This document shows, one piece after another, positions 25,701-37,300 of a stretch of DNA of 64,000 bases. Source of the stretch: Plecoglossus altivelis (taxonomy: Eukaryota; Chordata; Actinopteri; Osmeriformes; Plecoglossidae). Under the pieces are notes generated by a model. The model was not told the origin of the DNA. It saw only the letters and a list, made by a program, of their open reading frames with translations, and did not search any database. Positions within the stretch are counted from its first letter, which is position 1; each line of letters starts with the position of its first letter. Location of the stretch: positions 372,001 through 436,000 of the forward strand of contig BROE01000019.1 in NCBI GenBank assembly GCA_036571765.1, given 5' to 3'. The position numbers were made by a program, and so were the translations under genes.

Positions 25701-28700
25701 ATCATTTACCTGATCAAGTGACCTGTTTCCAATTCATGTGCAGCTATGCTAGCGCCAGAAGAGAGCACGAGGGTTAAAGGACAGTGTGACACAAGTCATT
25801 CCAAATCCTAACAGGAGGGGAGTGAGAATCGTTGTGGTGCGACCTGTTTTATATCTCTAAAAAGTTTGCATTCAGAAGGCCTTTGTGCCTGCTGATAGCT
25901 GATACAGCTACCATTGTTCTATCCAACATTACATAGCCTAGCCAATTTAACCTCATCTTTAGATTCTTAACTTTAATGAAGATTTTAGATAGGTTAAATA
26001 TCCATCAATCGCTCCCTTTCACTTTGCTTCGTATACTCGTAAACGTTGCCGGGATTTTACGATATTTGCGATATAGCGTCATATGAAACAATATATGATA
26101 TTCTACCGCTAAACATTATTTATTGTAGTTTAGCCCAGCCCTAGTCATTTGCTATATTTGTTTTTATTTAGCTACATTAAGGTTTTTTATCATTGTAAAA
26201 AAAATGTTTTACTGAAAAATAAGGGTCTTACCAATTGTGGTTCCAAGGCTGTGCTGTCCAACTTGATTATACAAAAACAACTGGAAAATGGGAGGTGGAG
26301 GATGAATCATCAAATATGACTAGTTTAAATTGTGGAATTTCTTAACATGGTAATCCATTCGAAAAAATTTATGTAGGGAGACAACTGAATGATATGCCTG
26401 TGTAAGACGTGAGGCAGGAAGAGGGTGTATGTTTTTTCAGTTAAAAACATGACAGATATTTTTCTTCAGCATCAGAGGAACTAGGTTTTTGATTAAATTA
26501 ATACTGCTGGAGTGACGATTCACTCACCATAGGGGCGGCCAATATTAACATGACATAACAGGTGGTGGCTCTGCCTCCGGTGTAGTCTGACACTAGCCCA
26601 GCTACGATGCCCCCTGCAAAACACACACACACACACACACATACACACACACACACACACACAAACACGTATGAATAGTTTTACATACTTTCAAAGGGTG
26701 TGGATAGGTGAATACACTGGTAACTTTAAAAAGTTACAATAGGTAAGACTTCAATTGAAAAAGAAATGTTTTGGCCACTACAAAGATGTCAATTAGTGTA
26801 CTGGCTCAATTATGCCCATTGAAAGTTGTTTAGCAACACAGAAAATGTGCCAGTGGAATAAACATTTCCCATTTTGGAGCGGCCTGCCACTTTACAGCTT
26901 ATCATGTTCCAGCACTCCTGTTCCTGCTGCCTTTAGAGGGCCTTCATGCTTTGCTTACTTTGTAAAGCCACTGTAAATCAAGCTCGAGCTGAATGAAAGC
27001 GCAGATGTTCAGACAAGAATGGGGTGCAGTTTCTTTTGTTTCATAATTTGTTTCATAATATCACCTATAGCAGGTAATGCATATTACCTATATGTCATAT
27101 TAACAGTATGTTGCTTACATAAGTCAGTTATGTCTGTTTCCAGATAGCATTCAGCTGTTGAGAGATTTCTTATATAATTTCATAATGTCAAATGCCATGC
27201 CAGTCACATAAAATGGAATATCTTACCAACAATTCCTCCAGCATCAAACAGTGTTGACATGTCACCAGCTTTTTTGGAATCAAAATGGGCTTAAGAAAAA
27301 ATAGAACAGAAGAGGAAATGGTACATACACTAATAATTTCCAGAGATTGATGTGTCATGTGAATGTTGGACATACAATCGGCTGAGTACCCATGAGTCTC
27401 TTACCAACATTAGCAATGTAGAGAGGCAACCAGTACAGGAAAGTGTAGCTAACCAGTTTAGCAAACATCAGGCAGAAAGAGAACTCAATCACACCCTATA
27501 GTGTAATTAAAAACAGAGAATTAAAGGGCTTGACTAATAGGACAGACTATTATATTTAATTATAAGTAACAACAAATATTGTTTTAATCATACAAATAAC
27601 CAACAGTAAAGCTATGAATTGTACTTTAAGGCCCAGTAGGTAAATGTAGTATCATTTCTAAAAATACTGATAGACGCTACAATTGAAATAAAACAGATAC
27701 AGGATTCGAGAGTTATGAAACTAGTATAATCTCACAGGTATCCTCAGAGCTCCACAGAAGCTGATAGCCTGCATGTGTTCCTCCGAGACATCTGTGGTGG
27801 CAGAGCTCGACGAGGGGCTGCTGAAGATCTCCTCGTTACTGGAGTTGTGTAAGCTGGGCTCATTCTCAGTGTTCTGACATATCAAAAGACTGCTGGTCAG
27901 CATTTATCCAAACTGGATAGGACTATCAGACAATTTTGGTTGTGCTTTTGCAATAAACTTACATAGTGCTCAGGAGGACTGCAGTTGACATCTTCAGGGT
28001 CTGTAAAGGAGAAGAAAGACTCACTCAAATAATTAATTTGTATTGACAATGAAAATAAGCAGATTCTAGAAATGTTTTCTTTCTGGATTTATGTTTAAAT
28101 TAAACCACTGAAGAAATATCTTTTGGTGACAGCAGAATGTGCAAGGTAATGTTATCAGGAATCAAATCAAACTTTATAAATAAAGCAGATATATATAGCA
28201 GATTTCATATCAGGAGGCAACACAATGTGCTTCACAGAGCGAGACAAGGGGGGAGGAATACAAACGTTAATGTTTGACACTGATTTTCCATAGGGAAGCA
28301 AAAAAACAGATCTACCATTTTGGCCAATATAAGAAAAATGTAAAAATTCTTCCCTGACCCTCTATTTTCAGACAGAAGGGAAGGTTATAGACACACCCTT
28401 TATATCTCACTCAGTCACTTTGACCTACTTCAAACAAAATCTGAATGTCAGCTATCTGAATTCCCAAATAATTCAGTTTTTCGTAAATTTGGCATTGAAA
28501 TAATTCAGATATCACATATTGAAAGCAAAATATTTCAGTTTCGTGAAATTTGACATATAGCAAATATTTAAGATCTTTCATATTCAAATTCAATACTTTC
28601 GTCATCTATCTAGCTTCATATCCTGCTGACATCAAATCAACAAATGAAAAGATGACTTACTCTCTACCAGGAACAAGAAGCAGAGCACTCCAGTGGAGGC

Positions 28701-30272
28701 CATGATGATGCCAGGAACAATAAAGGACAAGCCCCACGCTGAGGACACAAAGATGCCAGCAATAATGGATCCAAGAATGTTGCCCACTGAGGTGTGGGAA
28801 TTCCAAATGCCCATGATGAAGCCCCGTCTTGTAAATACACACAAAACAGACAAATTGTTCAAAATCGGAGTTTCCTCTTTCGGGTGTGTATTGCTATGAT
28901 ATTTACCCCTGTAATAACAATGTTTTAGGTAAAGCATTGTGTTCTTATATTGCTGTTTGTCTGGTGCTCCTCCATTTGCTTGTTTTTTTTGCGGCCATAA
29001 TGTTCTCTAATCATTAAGTAACTGGTGAATTTAGCTGAGTAAAAACACATATCATGCAGGGTGGGTCTGGTAATTCATTTGATTTATAATCAATGTTTCA
29101 TTTAATCATGCTATAGCTAAGAAATCACAACCACCTTTTGTATGTAATTTTTTTTACTGCACACACATCTACTGGTGGTAGTCTCTATTTTGAATCTTTG
29201 CACATGTACAACTTTCCCATCTGATCAAAGATGGTTTGATTATCTAATTTAACTTTCATATCATGTGACTGTGGACTGTATCCCAACAGAAATGATGTGC
29301 AACATGGGAAAAAATGTTGGTACTGAAACTGTGGAGTCAGCAGAGATTAGCCCTGTCTAGAGTAAGCATACAATGAAGATATCTGCAACTGTCACACTCA
29401 CTTCCCCTTTCCAAACCAGTTCCCAACACAGGCCACCACTGCAGGCCAGCCTGTTGTCTGTACCAGTCCATTCATGGCCTGTTGAGAATGATGCAGGGGA
29501 GAAGAGGGTGAGGATGGGATAGCGAGAGATACTGGGTTTATGCCTTCACATATTGAGGAGACCTTCAAGATAACAAGTATAAAGTTAGACCTCTCCAGTC
29601 ACAACAGAGGAATGGAACAAATGAAGGGCTAGTGACAGCAGAAATGGGAAACATTGAGAAAGGTCAAAAAGGCAACAAAGGTACTCTCACATCCTTGAGA
29701 AAGCACATAATCCCTCCGGCGCCATCATGTGATTAAAGCTGACCCATCATGTGAGTGGTCTGCTTAAAGCTTCCATTTCCATGCCTTTTAAAACTAATTT
29801 TATGACAGCATCATCTCAGGTAGTAGCTTATAACTGTAAATGAGCACAGAATGTGCACATGATGGCTACGTATACAGTTGAACTGAAGATTCTAACCAGA
29901 TAACAGGTAAAGAGATAAAGCAGCTAGTGGTTAAGGCATGTGTGTGTCACTAAGAGCACTAATGAAACCAGAGGCTTGTTGTCAAAGAGAAACATGAGGG
30001 ACAGGAAGCATATTACGTAATTCCCATCCAATGACTGGCCTACCTGGACAAAGGCGTAGTACCATATGGAGTGGATGTTCCAGTAGAATCCCAGACCAAA
30101 CAGAGAAGTAAACAGACCACTAAGGATCATCCCGGTGGATAGATAGTACCGCAAGGACAGACGCTCGCCAAAAATCCCACTGTTTAAAAAGACAAACCCA
30201 ACTTAGATTTCAAACATACACACACATAAACTCTCACTTTCCTTGTTCATCTCTCTCTGTGTCTCTGTGTGT

Positions 30273-30310
<38 letters not shown>

Positions 30311-31619
30311 GTGTCTCTCTCTCTCTGTGTGTGTGTCTCTCTCTCTCTCTCTCTGTGTGTGTGTCTCTCTCTCTCTCTCTCTCTCTGTGTCTCTCTCTCT
30401 CTGTGTCTCTCTCTCTGTGTCTCTGTCTCTCTGTCTCTCTCTCTGTGTGACTCTCTCTCTGTGTGACTCTCTCTCTGTCTCAGTTCCCCCCCCCAACCCT
30501 CCAAGAAGAAAATATCCACAATAGTTACATTTGTCATTAGTTTACCACTGTTCTCGTCCCCACAAACAAACCACTGAATATACACAAAAGGTACACATTG
30601 AGTACCTGAAGAACATGCCAATGGCATAAGCAATAAGAAATGAGTTGTCCAAGGCTCCAAAAAGTGTCTGGTAATTATCCTTGTCTGAAGACGGAGACAG
30701 AGAAGTACAAGACACATTAAGAGTATTCTCCACAAAATCTTACAACAACAGATTTCATCCAAAGTTAATTCTCATTTGCGTTAACTATAGTATTGGTATG
30801 GGTGTTTTAAAAGAAGGAACCTACCAAAAGGTGCCCAATCACACCAAGTGGCATTGTCGGTGATGTTGAGATTTGTTGGGCGGATGACTGTTGAACAGTT
30901 TCTGTGCAACTCACTCTGTTGATGGTCAACAACCCATCCCCCGCCCCGGTAAACGTGACACATTTAGTTATGCCACTAGTCCAAACAACAATTGTTATAT
31001 CATAAACACAATGTATCACGAAGAGCATTCAGCAATGGCCATTGAAAGACAGATATAGATACAATTACTAAATTGGAAATCTTAGGACATTGTGGGTTAT
31101 AGATGAACTGCAGTCATGCGTGTTTGTAGAGAAGGAATACCTTGACAATGCTGATAGGTTTGCGGGAGAGATGATAACTGGTATAAAAGATGAAGGTGAG
31201 AAAGAGGGTGTAGTATCTGTAACTTGAGAGTGAGAAGGATGTATTAATTATAGGCTATGAGAAGGATAGACAAACTACAGAGCCTTTTAAATTTAGTTAA
31301 ACGGAAGCTAAAGCTTAATATCTCTGGCACATGTGGAGAAAGCTGCAATGAGACTAGAAGCACTATTCGGAGATGATATTTATTATTTCTGCTGCCTCAG
31401 ACTCAAATCAGGATTAGCGTTCTGCACCTCATACACAGGACACGCTGTACTTCCCTGCGTTTCTGAGTGGAAGCTCAGGTTTTACCACAGAGTCACATAC
31501 ACAAGAACGCATACAGTTTTTGAGTTGAGCAATCTTCGATTGAGAGTGCCAAATCATTACTATAAGTCCTGGAATTTCAAAGAAACCAAGCTATTTACTG
31601 AAGGGGAGGTCTGTATAGA

Positions 31620-31682
<63 letters not shown>

Positions 31683-31892
31683 AAGATCCCTGGCATCTTC
31701 CGCCACCAACTTGGTATCAGTATAGGTATTAATACTACTAGTAAGGCCTACTACTTGCCCTACATGTCGGTTAGGTATTTCAATTCGTTTGACCAACATA
31801 ACAGCAAAAGATTGATTAGGAGTGGAAACTTACCAACTATCTCTGGAGAAGGACGTGATAAGGCGAATAGCTGGAGCCAAAGACGAACTCAT
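22772..31892 (-). CDS. slc37a2: Solute carrier family 37 member 2 (ER glucose-6-phosphate/phosphate antiporter)
   Basis: Major-facilitator-type antiporter of the ER membrane exchanging glucose-6-phosphate for phosphate. Exons on the minus strand: 31834-31892, 31141-31222, 30825-30915, 30606-30684, 30044-30179, 29402-29478, 28661-28827, 27963-28000, 27736-27873, 27405-27495, 27227-27289, 26528-26613, 26232-26280, 23589-23662, 23304-23382, 22924-23021 and 22772-22840 (TGA). Phases close, giving about 491 aa (human 501-505). Landmarks: start MSSSLAP, LSRKPISIVK, YAIGMFF, NGLVQTTGWP, FIMGIWNSHTSVGNILGS, ITTAVSADL and a C-terminal LVYKEIKG. The N-terminal end, the luminal loop (SELHRNCS, ITDNATWC) and the C-terminus fit SLC37A2 better than SLC37A1. 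A Trp codon split across exons 1/2 in human reads Cys (TG|T) here. Introns hold a LINE tail, a THAP fragment and several microsatellites. Confidence 0.95.
23770..24128 (+). repeat. LINE 3' end (CR1/L2-type) in slc37a2 intron
   Basis: Encodes the typical reverse-transcriptase C-terminal block (PLPSGRRLRSIRTRTSRHKN, then FFPSAVGLMNTL and a stop), then an AT-rich 3' UTR ending AATAAACGG and short TTCTGA repeats. It is a 5'-truncated copy inserted in the sense opposite to slc37a2. Confidence 0.75.
24868..25137 (+). pseudogene. THAP zinc-finger domain fragment
   Basis: An open frame without its own upstream Met encodes the C2CH signature of a THAP DNA-binding domain: CSVPGC at 24886-24903, 38 residues, then CLKH. 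Conserved features between are FHNLPKEP, the Trp in QQAW and a Phe after the finger (HFNKGSFE). The domain is near complete, but the frame soon meets a stop. A one-base shift after FENLKQF would continue an open frame to about 25262. It lies antisense in intron 13 of slc37a2, so it is most likely a remnant of a P-element-like transposon or of a duplicated THAP gene exon. A live exon of an unseen gene is less likely. Confidence 0.6.
26620..26662 (+). repeat. (AC)n microsatellite
   Basis: AC repeat with one interruption, within about 10 bp of the acceptor of the slc37a2 exon at 26528-26613. Read on the transcript strand it is a GT run next to the acceptor. Confidence 0.95.
30252..30480 (+). repeat. 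Long (CT)n/(GT)n compound simple repeat
   Basis: About 230 bp of alternating CTCTCT and GTGTGT blocks filling much of the slc37a2 intron between exons 30606-30684 and 30044-30179. Long open frames across it on both strands are artefacts of the repeat. Confidence 0.95.
31621..31679. repeat. (TA)n microsatellite
   Basis: About 29 TA units in the first intron of slc37a2, a self-complementary tract. Confidence 0.95.
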
Positions 31893-34303
31893 CTTCAGTG
31901 GTCTTTTAAAACTTGATTTAAAACCTTCCAACCTTTACGCAAACATACCTTCAAACATCTATATTGCTAAATGTAGGCAATTTTCTACAATTGCTATAAT
32001 TCAGGATACAAATCTAAATCTTAAAACGAAACTGAAAAGGAAACGTAATTACCAACCGGAGACATATAATTCACTTGGGTAACTGCTGTCATTTAAAGAA
32101 ATGATCTTCCGTCAAAATATTTGCACAATTTGGAAAATTATAATGTTTTTTTCTCACTTAAAAAAGCTATAGATAAAATCTTAGAAATAGTGTTGTTTCG
32201 ATCAAAACTGCTTCAGTCGCTTTGCTATTCCAACTACTCCCTGATTAGGTAGGAAATCAGCGAACAATGCATTTCCATAGATTTCCATGCTTGATCAAGT
32301 CCAGTATGGTGATCGCGTTTTAAAGACAATTGCTATAAATAGTCAATGCACCGTTCTACCGAGTCACATGTACTTCAGTGCACATGCTCATGATCGGAAT
32401 AAATATAAGTTTAAACAACGCCATTCCCTAATATTTTCCAAGCTCAATGATCTTCGTGCCGAACCTCCCTAGAACTGTATGGACATGTGACTCTCCCGTG
32501 ACGTCAAGGAGGTGACTCATTTGGTGCGTCCCAATTCGTATACTATCCGTCCTTAACAGTATTCGAAAAAAGAATGTGTATGTCCCAAATCGTAGTATGT
32601 TGAAATGAGTATTCGAAAGATACCCGGATAATATACTTTTTTCCGGTTAGAATTCGAAGAGCAGATCGATGCACACTCTAACGGCTAATATTGCCCACAA
32701 CTCAACTGCGCGCGGGATATATATATACATATATAAACAGAAACCAATCAAGTAATACAATGTATATGTAAAAGTCACTTGATATTTTTCTGTTTAGACC
32801 TTTTTACTTTACGTATTTTAACTCATTTTGTCCTTAGTTTAGCTTTCATTGTTACACAAATTATTATAGAGCATGAACTTCAGCACCAGTCAAAAACCTG
32901 CGTCTGGTAGATTGACTACGACGACGTGTTGCTTCTCTCTGTAGGTGAGTGAGTGGGTAAGTGTGGTATAAATTAAATGTGGGGGATGTACGTATACATA
33001 AATACATATAAAATGGGAATGGTATATCATGTTATATTGATTTATAAGAATTAATTAGATGTCAAATGCTTTGTTTACCGTGACTGTACGTAACTTTGCA
33101 ATAACGGTCTCTTCCGTTGTGTGACGTCTTCGTAGTATATCCCAGAACATGGATACTCTTTTGCTACACACTAAGATGTACGTATCCATGACAAAAAAGT
33201 ACATACTTTTAGTATATAGAATAAGTATGCGAATTGGGACGCACCATTCAACTCTACAGTTATCGGACCTGCAAGTACATTATCACATGTACCGATTAAA
33301 ATTGCATTGTAACCGCCGAGTAATTTATTGTAACAAATTCCAAGTTAGGTTTTCTGTACATGTTTGAGGTGTGTCTATACTCGCTGGGCATGATTCACTG
33401 ACACATTTGATTGCAAATTAATCTCACATTCACATGCCTTTGAAAAAAGTCCAAGATGAAGTCCAATGTCCAAGATGGATGATTTTATTCACTTTCACAA
33501 TCAATTTTAAGTTGTTCAGACAGAAACTAAATCACCCACAATTCAACAAACCAATGGGAAACATGAGTAGTAAAATGCACTGATATAAAAAAAAAAGAAA
33601 ATGGCAAGAACAGGCACAGGCATTTTTACACCTGGCATATATATTTTTTACCCATACAGCATTTCAGAGAGCGATGTATGAGATAAATCTAGCAGCAATT
33701 GCATTTTGAATTCATATCCTTCACATCAACCTAGAGGATAAAGCAAAGAAACACATTAGGAAAAAATTAGGATCAATTAAAACTTTAATCAACCATATGC
33801 ATGTAAAGTGTAATTTAAAATTAAAAAAAATTGAACACATGTAGCATTTATGGCAATAAAGTCAAACTTGATAATTAAATTATTTTTTGTGCATTTAGTG
33901 CAATATGTGTTGATGATTGTGTGCTCTAACTCTAGACAGAAGGATGTACTGACCAAAAAATGAACAAATTATATTTTTTTGTCTTTTGAAATAAGACAAA
34001 GAGATAATCAGATACATGTAAGTGTATTATATTCATCAACATGCTGTGATTTTATGTAATCAATGAGTGCCCCCGAGCATAAAATGCAGAATAAAACAGG
34101 ATGCCCTTCAAAACAGAAGACAATTGTAAAATTGAATCATGCTAAATGAATAACATCCCTCTACAAACATTAGTAGTACACTTAAGGACATTAAGGATGA
34201 CTTAAAGATTTGAGGAACATAAAACTAAACAAAAAAAAGATTTATAATCATCTGCTTTGGGGTTCTGGTAGGATGACTTCCTGTGGTTTTCGGCACTCAC
34301 TCC
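31893..34303. other. Gap between slc37a2 and ccdc15
   Basis: Contains the slc37a2 upstream region, an inverted-repeat transposon at 32522-33246, and the AT-rich probable 3' UTR of ccdc15 at about 33.4-34.3 kb. No additional coding exon recognised. Confidence 0.6.
32522..33246. mobile_element. 725-bp non-autonomous DNA transposon with terminal inverted repeats
   Basis: The left end TGGTGCGTCCCAATTCG is repeated exactly and inverted at the right end (CGAATTGGGACGCACCA), with similarity continuing a few more bases (T/CATACT). The interior is AT-rich and has no transposase frame. Flanks show no clear target-site duplication beyond a TT, so the superfamily was not assigned. Confidence 0.8.
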
Positions 34304-37300
34304 TCACTTCTTAGGGGACAGCATATGCATGGAGGCAATCCTGCGAGCGGAACCCTTGTGTTGCAGGATATTTTTCCCCTCTTTTAGATCACAGCTCCAC
34401 AAGGTGGACTGGAGAGCCTGGACATAGGCTGGACCACAAAAACACAAAACACCATCCCACCACCACTTCTTTCAAACTGACAATCAAAAATTAGTCTTTA
34501 CTGGGATTTCTCTAGACTAACTTTTGGATAGGCTTGGGTTAACTGGTGAAGCACTATTCTATGAAAATAATCTCATCTATGCGTGTTTGCATGAAGTAAT
34601 GGTTATTCTTAAGGTCAGTAGCTTGCCATAGTCATGTTAATGAACTAAGTGTGCTTCAAAATTGGTTTTAACATTGAGGCGTGACAAATCGCAGGGTGAA
34701 ATGAACATGTCAAGTTGACTGCGTGTCAAAACAACATTGGGCAACAGTACAAAATAGGATCCTGAAAAGCATTATTTCCTGAGTTTATACCTTTGGGGTT
34801 GTTGTAGAAAACACAATTGTTAGCGCAGGTGTCAGGGTGGGAGTCCCACATGCTGTCTCCACACCAGCACAGAGGGGGGAGCTCAACTCTCTCCTGGACA
34901 ATCCTGTCCTTCAGCTGGGCCCTCAGAGCCTCCATGTACCTGTCCACCCACACCCACACAGGTTAAAACACGGGATGAGAACACCCAGATTTATATGTTG
35001 GTGTGCAAGATTTGTATGTATATGTATATATTGATCGTGTAAGATTTGCAATTAATGACAGAGTAGTTGGACATTTAGTATTTCTAGTCAAATTTACATT
35101 TTCAATGTCCATTACAAATGTAATTTGGTGGGCCAGTGCATATGAAAATAAGTTATTGTTTATGGTCAGTAACTAACATAAGGCTGTTGACCAAAACAAG
35201 TAAAGATGTAAAGACACAAATCCAGGGCTCGTGACTTTGCGTTACTCTACTTGACAGTTCAACCGTGCTGAAAAGCGCATACGTATTGGTAACAGAGCTT
35301 AGTCAGTGACCTGGTGGTCTCTCTGCTTTTCCTGGCCCTCGCTTGTCTCCGCTTGGCTTCGGCTCTTTCCTCTTCATCCAGCCTCAGACGCTCCAGGATC
35401 GAAAACTCCCTCTTCGACATTTCAAATCGGTCGTCCTCCATCTGCCACATCTTCTCCATTTTCTGCTCTTCTTCAAGTCTCATCTGTTCTTTTTCTACTT
35501 TGATCCTATCAAGGAAAATATTGGATTTTCACATGCATGTTTTGTCAAATTTATGCAATGTAACACCTATGCATTTTGCACAAGCATTTAATCTTGACAA
35601 ATCCATGTTGAGCACTGAAGTGCAGTACGTACTTTGAAATGCCAAAAAACATGTCCAAGAATAAGAAATAGGCAGAAGACAAGGTTTAGATGGCTGCCAG
35701 AATCTAAATCGACAGGAAACTGAATATGTGGCTTTGTCTGCACCTGGCAATTCTCTTCACGTGTTTCCGGTGTCGCTGGTTCTCCTTCACCTGCTCTCTT
35801 TCATTGTCCATAAAGAGGCGCCGACACATCAGAAACTGAGACTGACGCTACGAGGCACTCAGTGCATTGTGTCAGTGCCAGGAATCAAGTCAAATTGGGA
35901 AGACATTTGAGAAACTTATGAACATGATCACCAAAAAAACACAATTAAAATGTTGGAGAATTGTACCATTAACAATGGATTATCTAGATGCAACTAGGTT
36001 GTCTGTCACCTCCGTTTACAAATACGAGGCGCTATAACATCTGACTTCAATACACAGTATAGCTCAAATAGAAAGAGGGGTTGGGGCTATAACTGTAATT
36101 TCATATATTTAATAGAAGAGGTAATGACACCTGTTGCTCAGACAACCAAATATAACCTGAAAATCTGACGGATAACACTTGATCCATACTTATGTCAGGT
36201 ACAACCAAGAAAGCAAAGCCTTAAAGATTACCTGTCTTTTTTGTTCCCCCTGGTCGTCTTGTGGCCAGAGAACCTGTGTCGCCCTGTAATCTGTGCTGAA
36301 CCCAAGGCTTGGACTGGAAAGGGAGGGTTCTTTCAACAGCCTCTCACACACCTATAAAGAGAAAAACTACCAACATAAACACTTGTATAGCGTGGCAAGC
36401 AGGAAGGTCATTGTCCTGCTTAGTCTTTTATGTTAGTGTTCTTTATGTTAGCAACTGTCTCATGTTAGTGTTGTCTGTATGTTAGACACAAATGTAGCAT
36501 TTGATTTGATCAACCATCAACCATCAACTCACTGTCTGCCAACAATAATTATTTCATTAAAACCTTTTAGACATGACTATTGTTTGAGGACATTATGGAA
36601 ACAGTGCAATTGAGACGGGGAAAACGCATTGATGATGTGAGTGTTATCACTGGTGGATGGATTACCGGATTAATGTCAAAGGTGACTGATTTGTTGACTT
36701 GGCCCTCGCAGGGATTGGCGTTCTGTTGGAAAAGAGGGCAGTCATGCTGCCCAGTCAGAGGAATATATTTGTCATCTTCCCCTTCACCTTCTTCTTCCTT
36801 CTTCTCCTCCTCCTCCCCTGTCTCTCTTATGAATCTGGAAAACGGCTTCTGTCCATTGGGAAGGAAAACATGAGAATTCATACTTCACAAGAGGAGTCTC
36901 AATTTCAAGTTCTCGAAACGTTGTTTGAAATGAGGATGCTGCGACTCACTCACGTCTCTGGTCGGAGAGACTTTCCACAGTCCTCCTGGAAGCTCTGACA
37001 TTACTTCCTCATCATGGACCGTCTGACAGGCGGCCAGTCTGTGTCTCACTTTTCTCATGACATGACTCATCTTAAAGGAAGTTTCATAATGGACATAAGT
37101 TAGTAAGCATTTAACATGTTTTCCATTGCAGGCAGGCTATGTGGTCCAGTGGTACACAAATGGCTGACCTCGATCCATCAAAGTTCTATTAGGTCCTAGA
37201 TACGTTTCTCATAAACAATTTTTAAATTAAACACTGAGCAACTGTTATTTTCAATGAACACATACTACACCAGCCCGGCAGTTGGGAAAGTCCCAGACAG

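Noticed and set aside
30203..30762. Long open frames rich in Ser-Leu or Arg-Glu
   Set aside because: They run through a CT/GT simple repeat, which is open in several frames; the real exon here is only 30606-30684.
22924..31892. Assignment of the transporter as slc37a1 because pde9a is next to it
   Set aside because: The N-terminus, luminal loop and C-terminus fit SLC37A2, and ccdc15, hepacam and nrgn follow as in the SLC37A2 neighbourhood.
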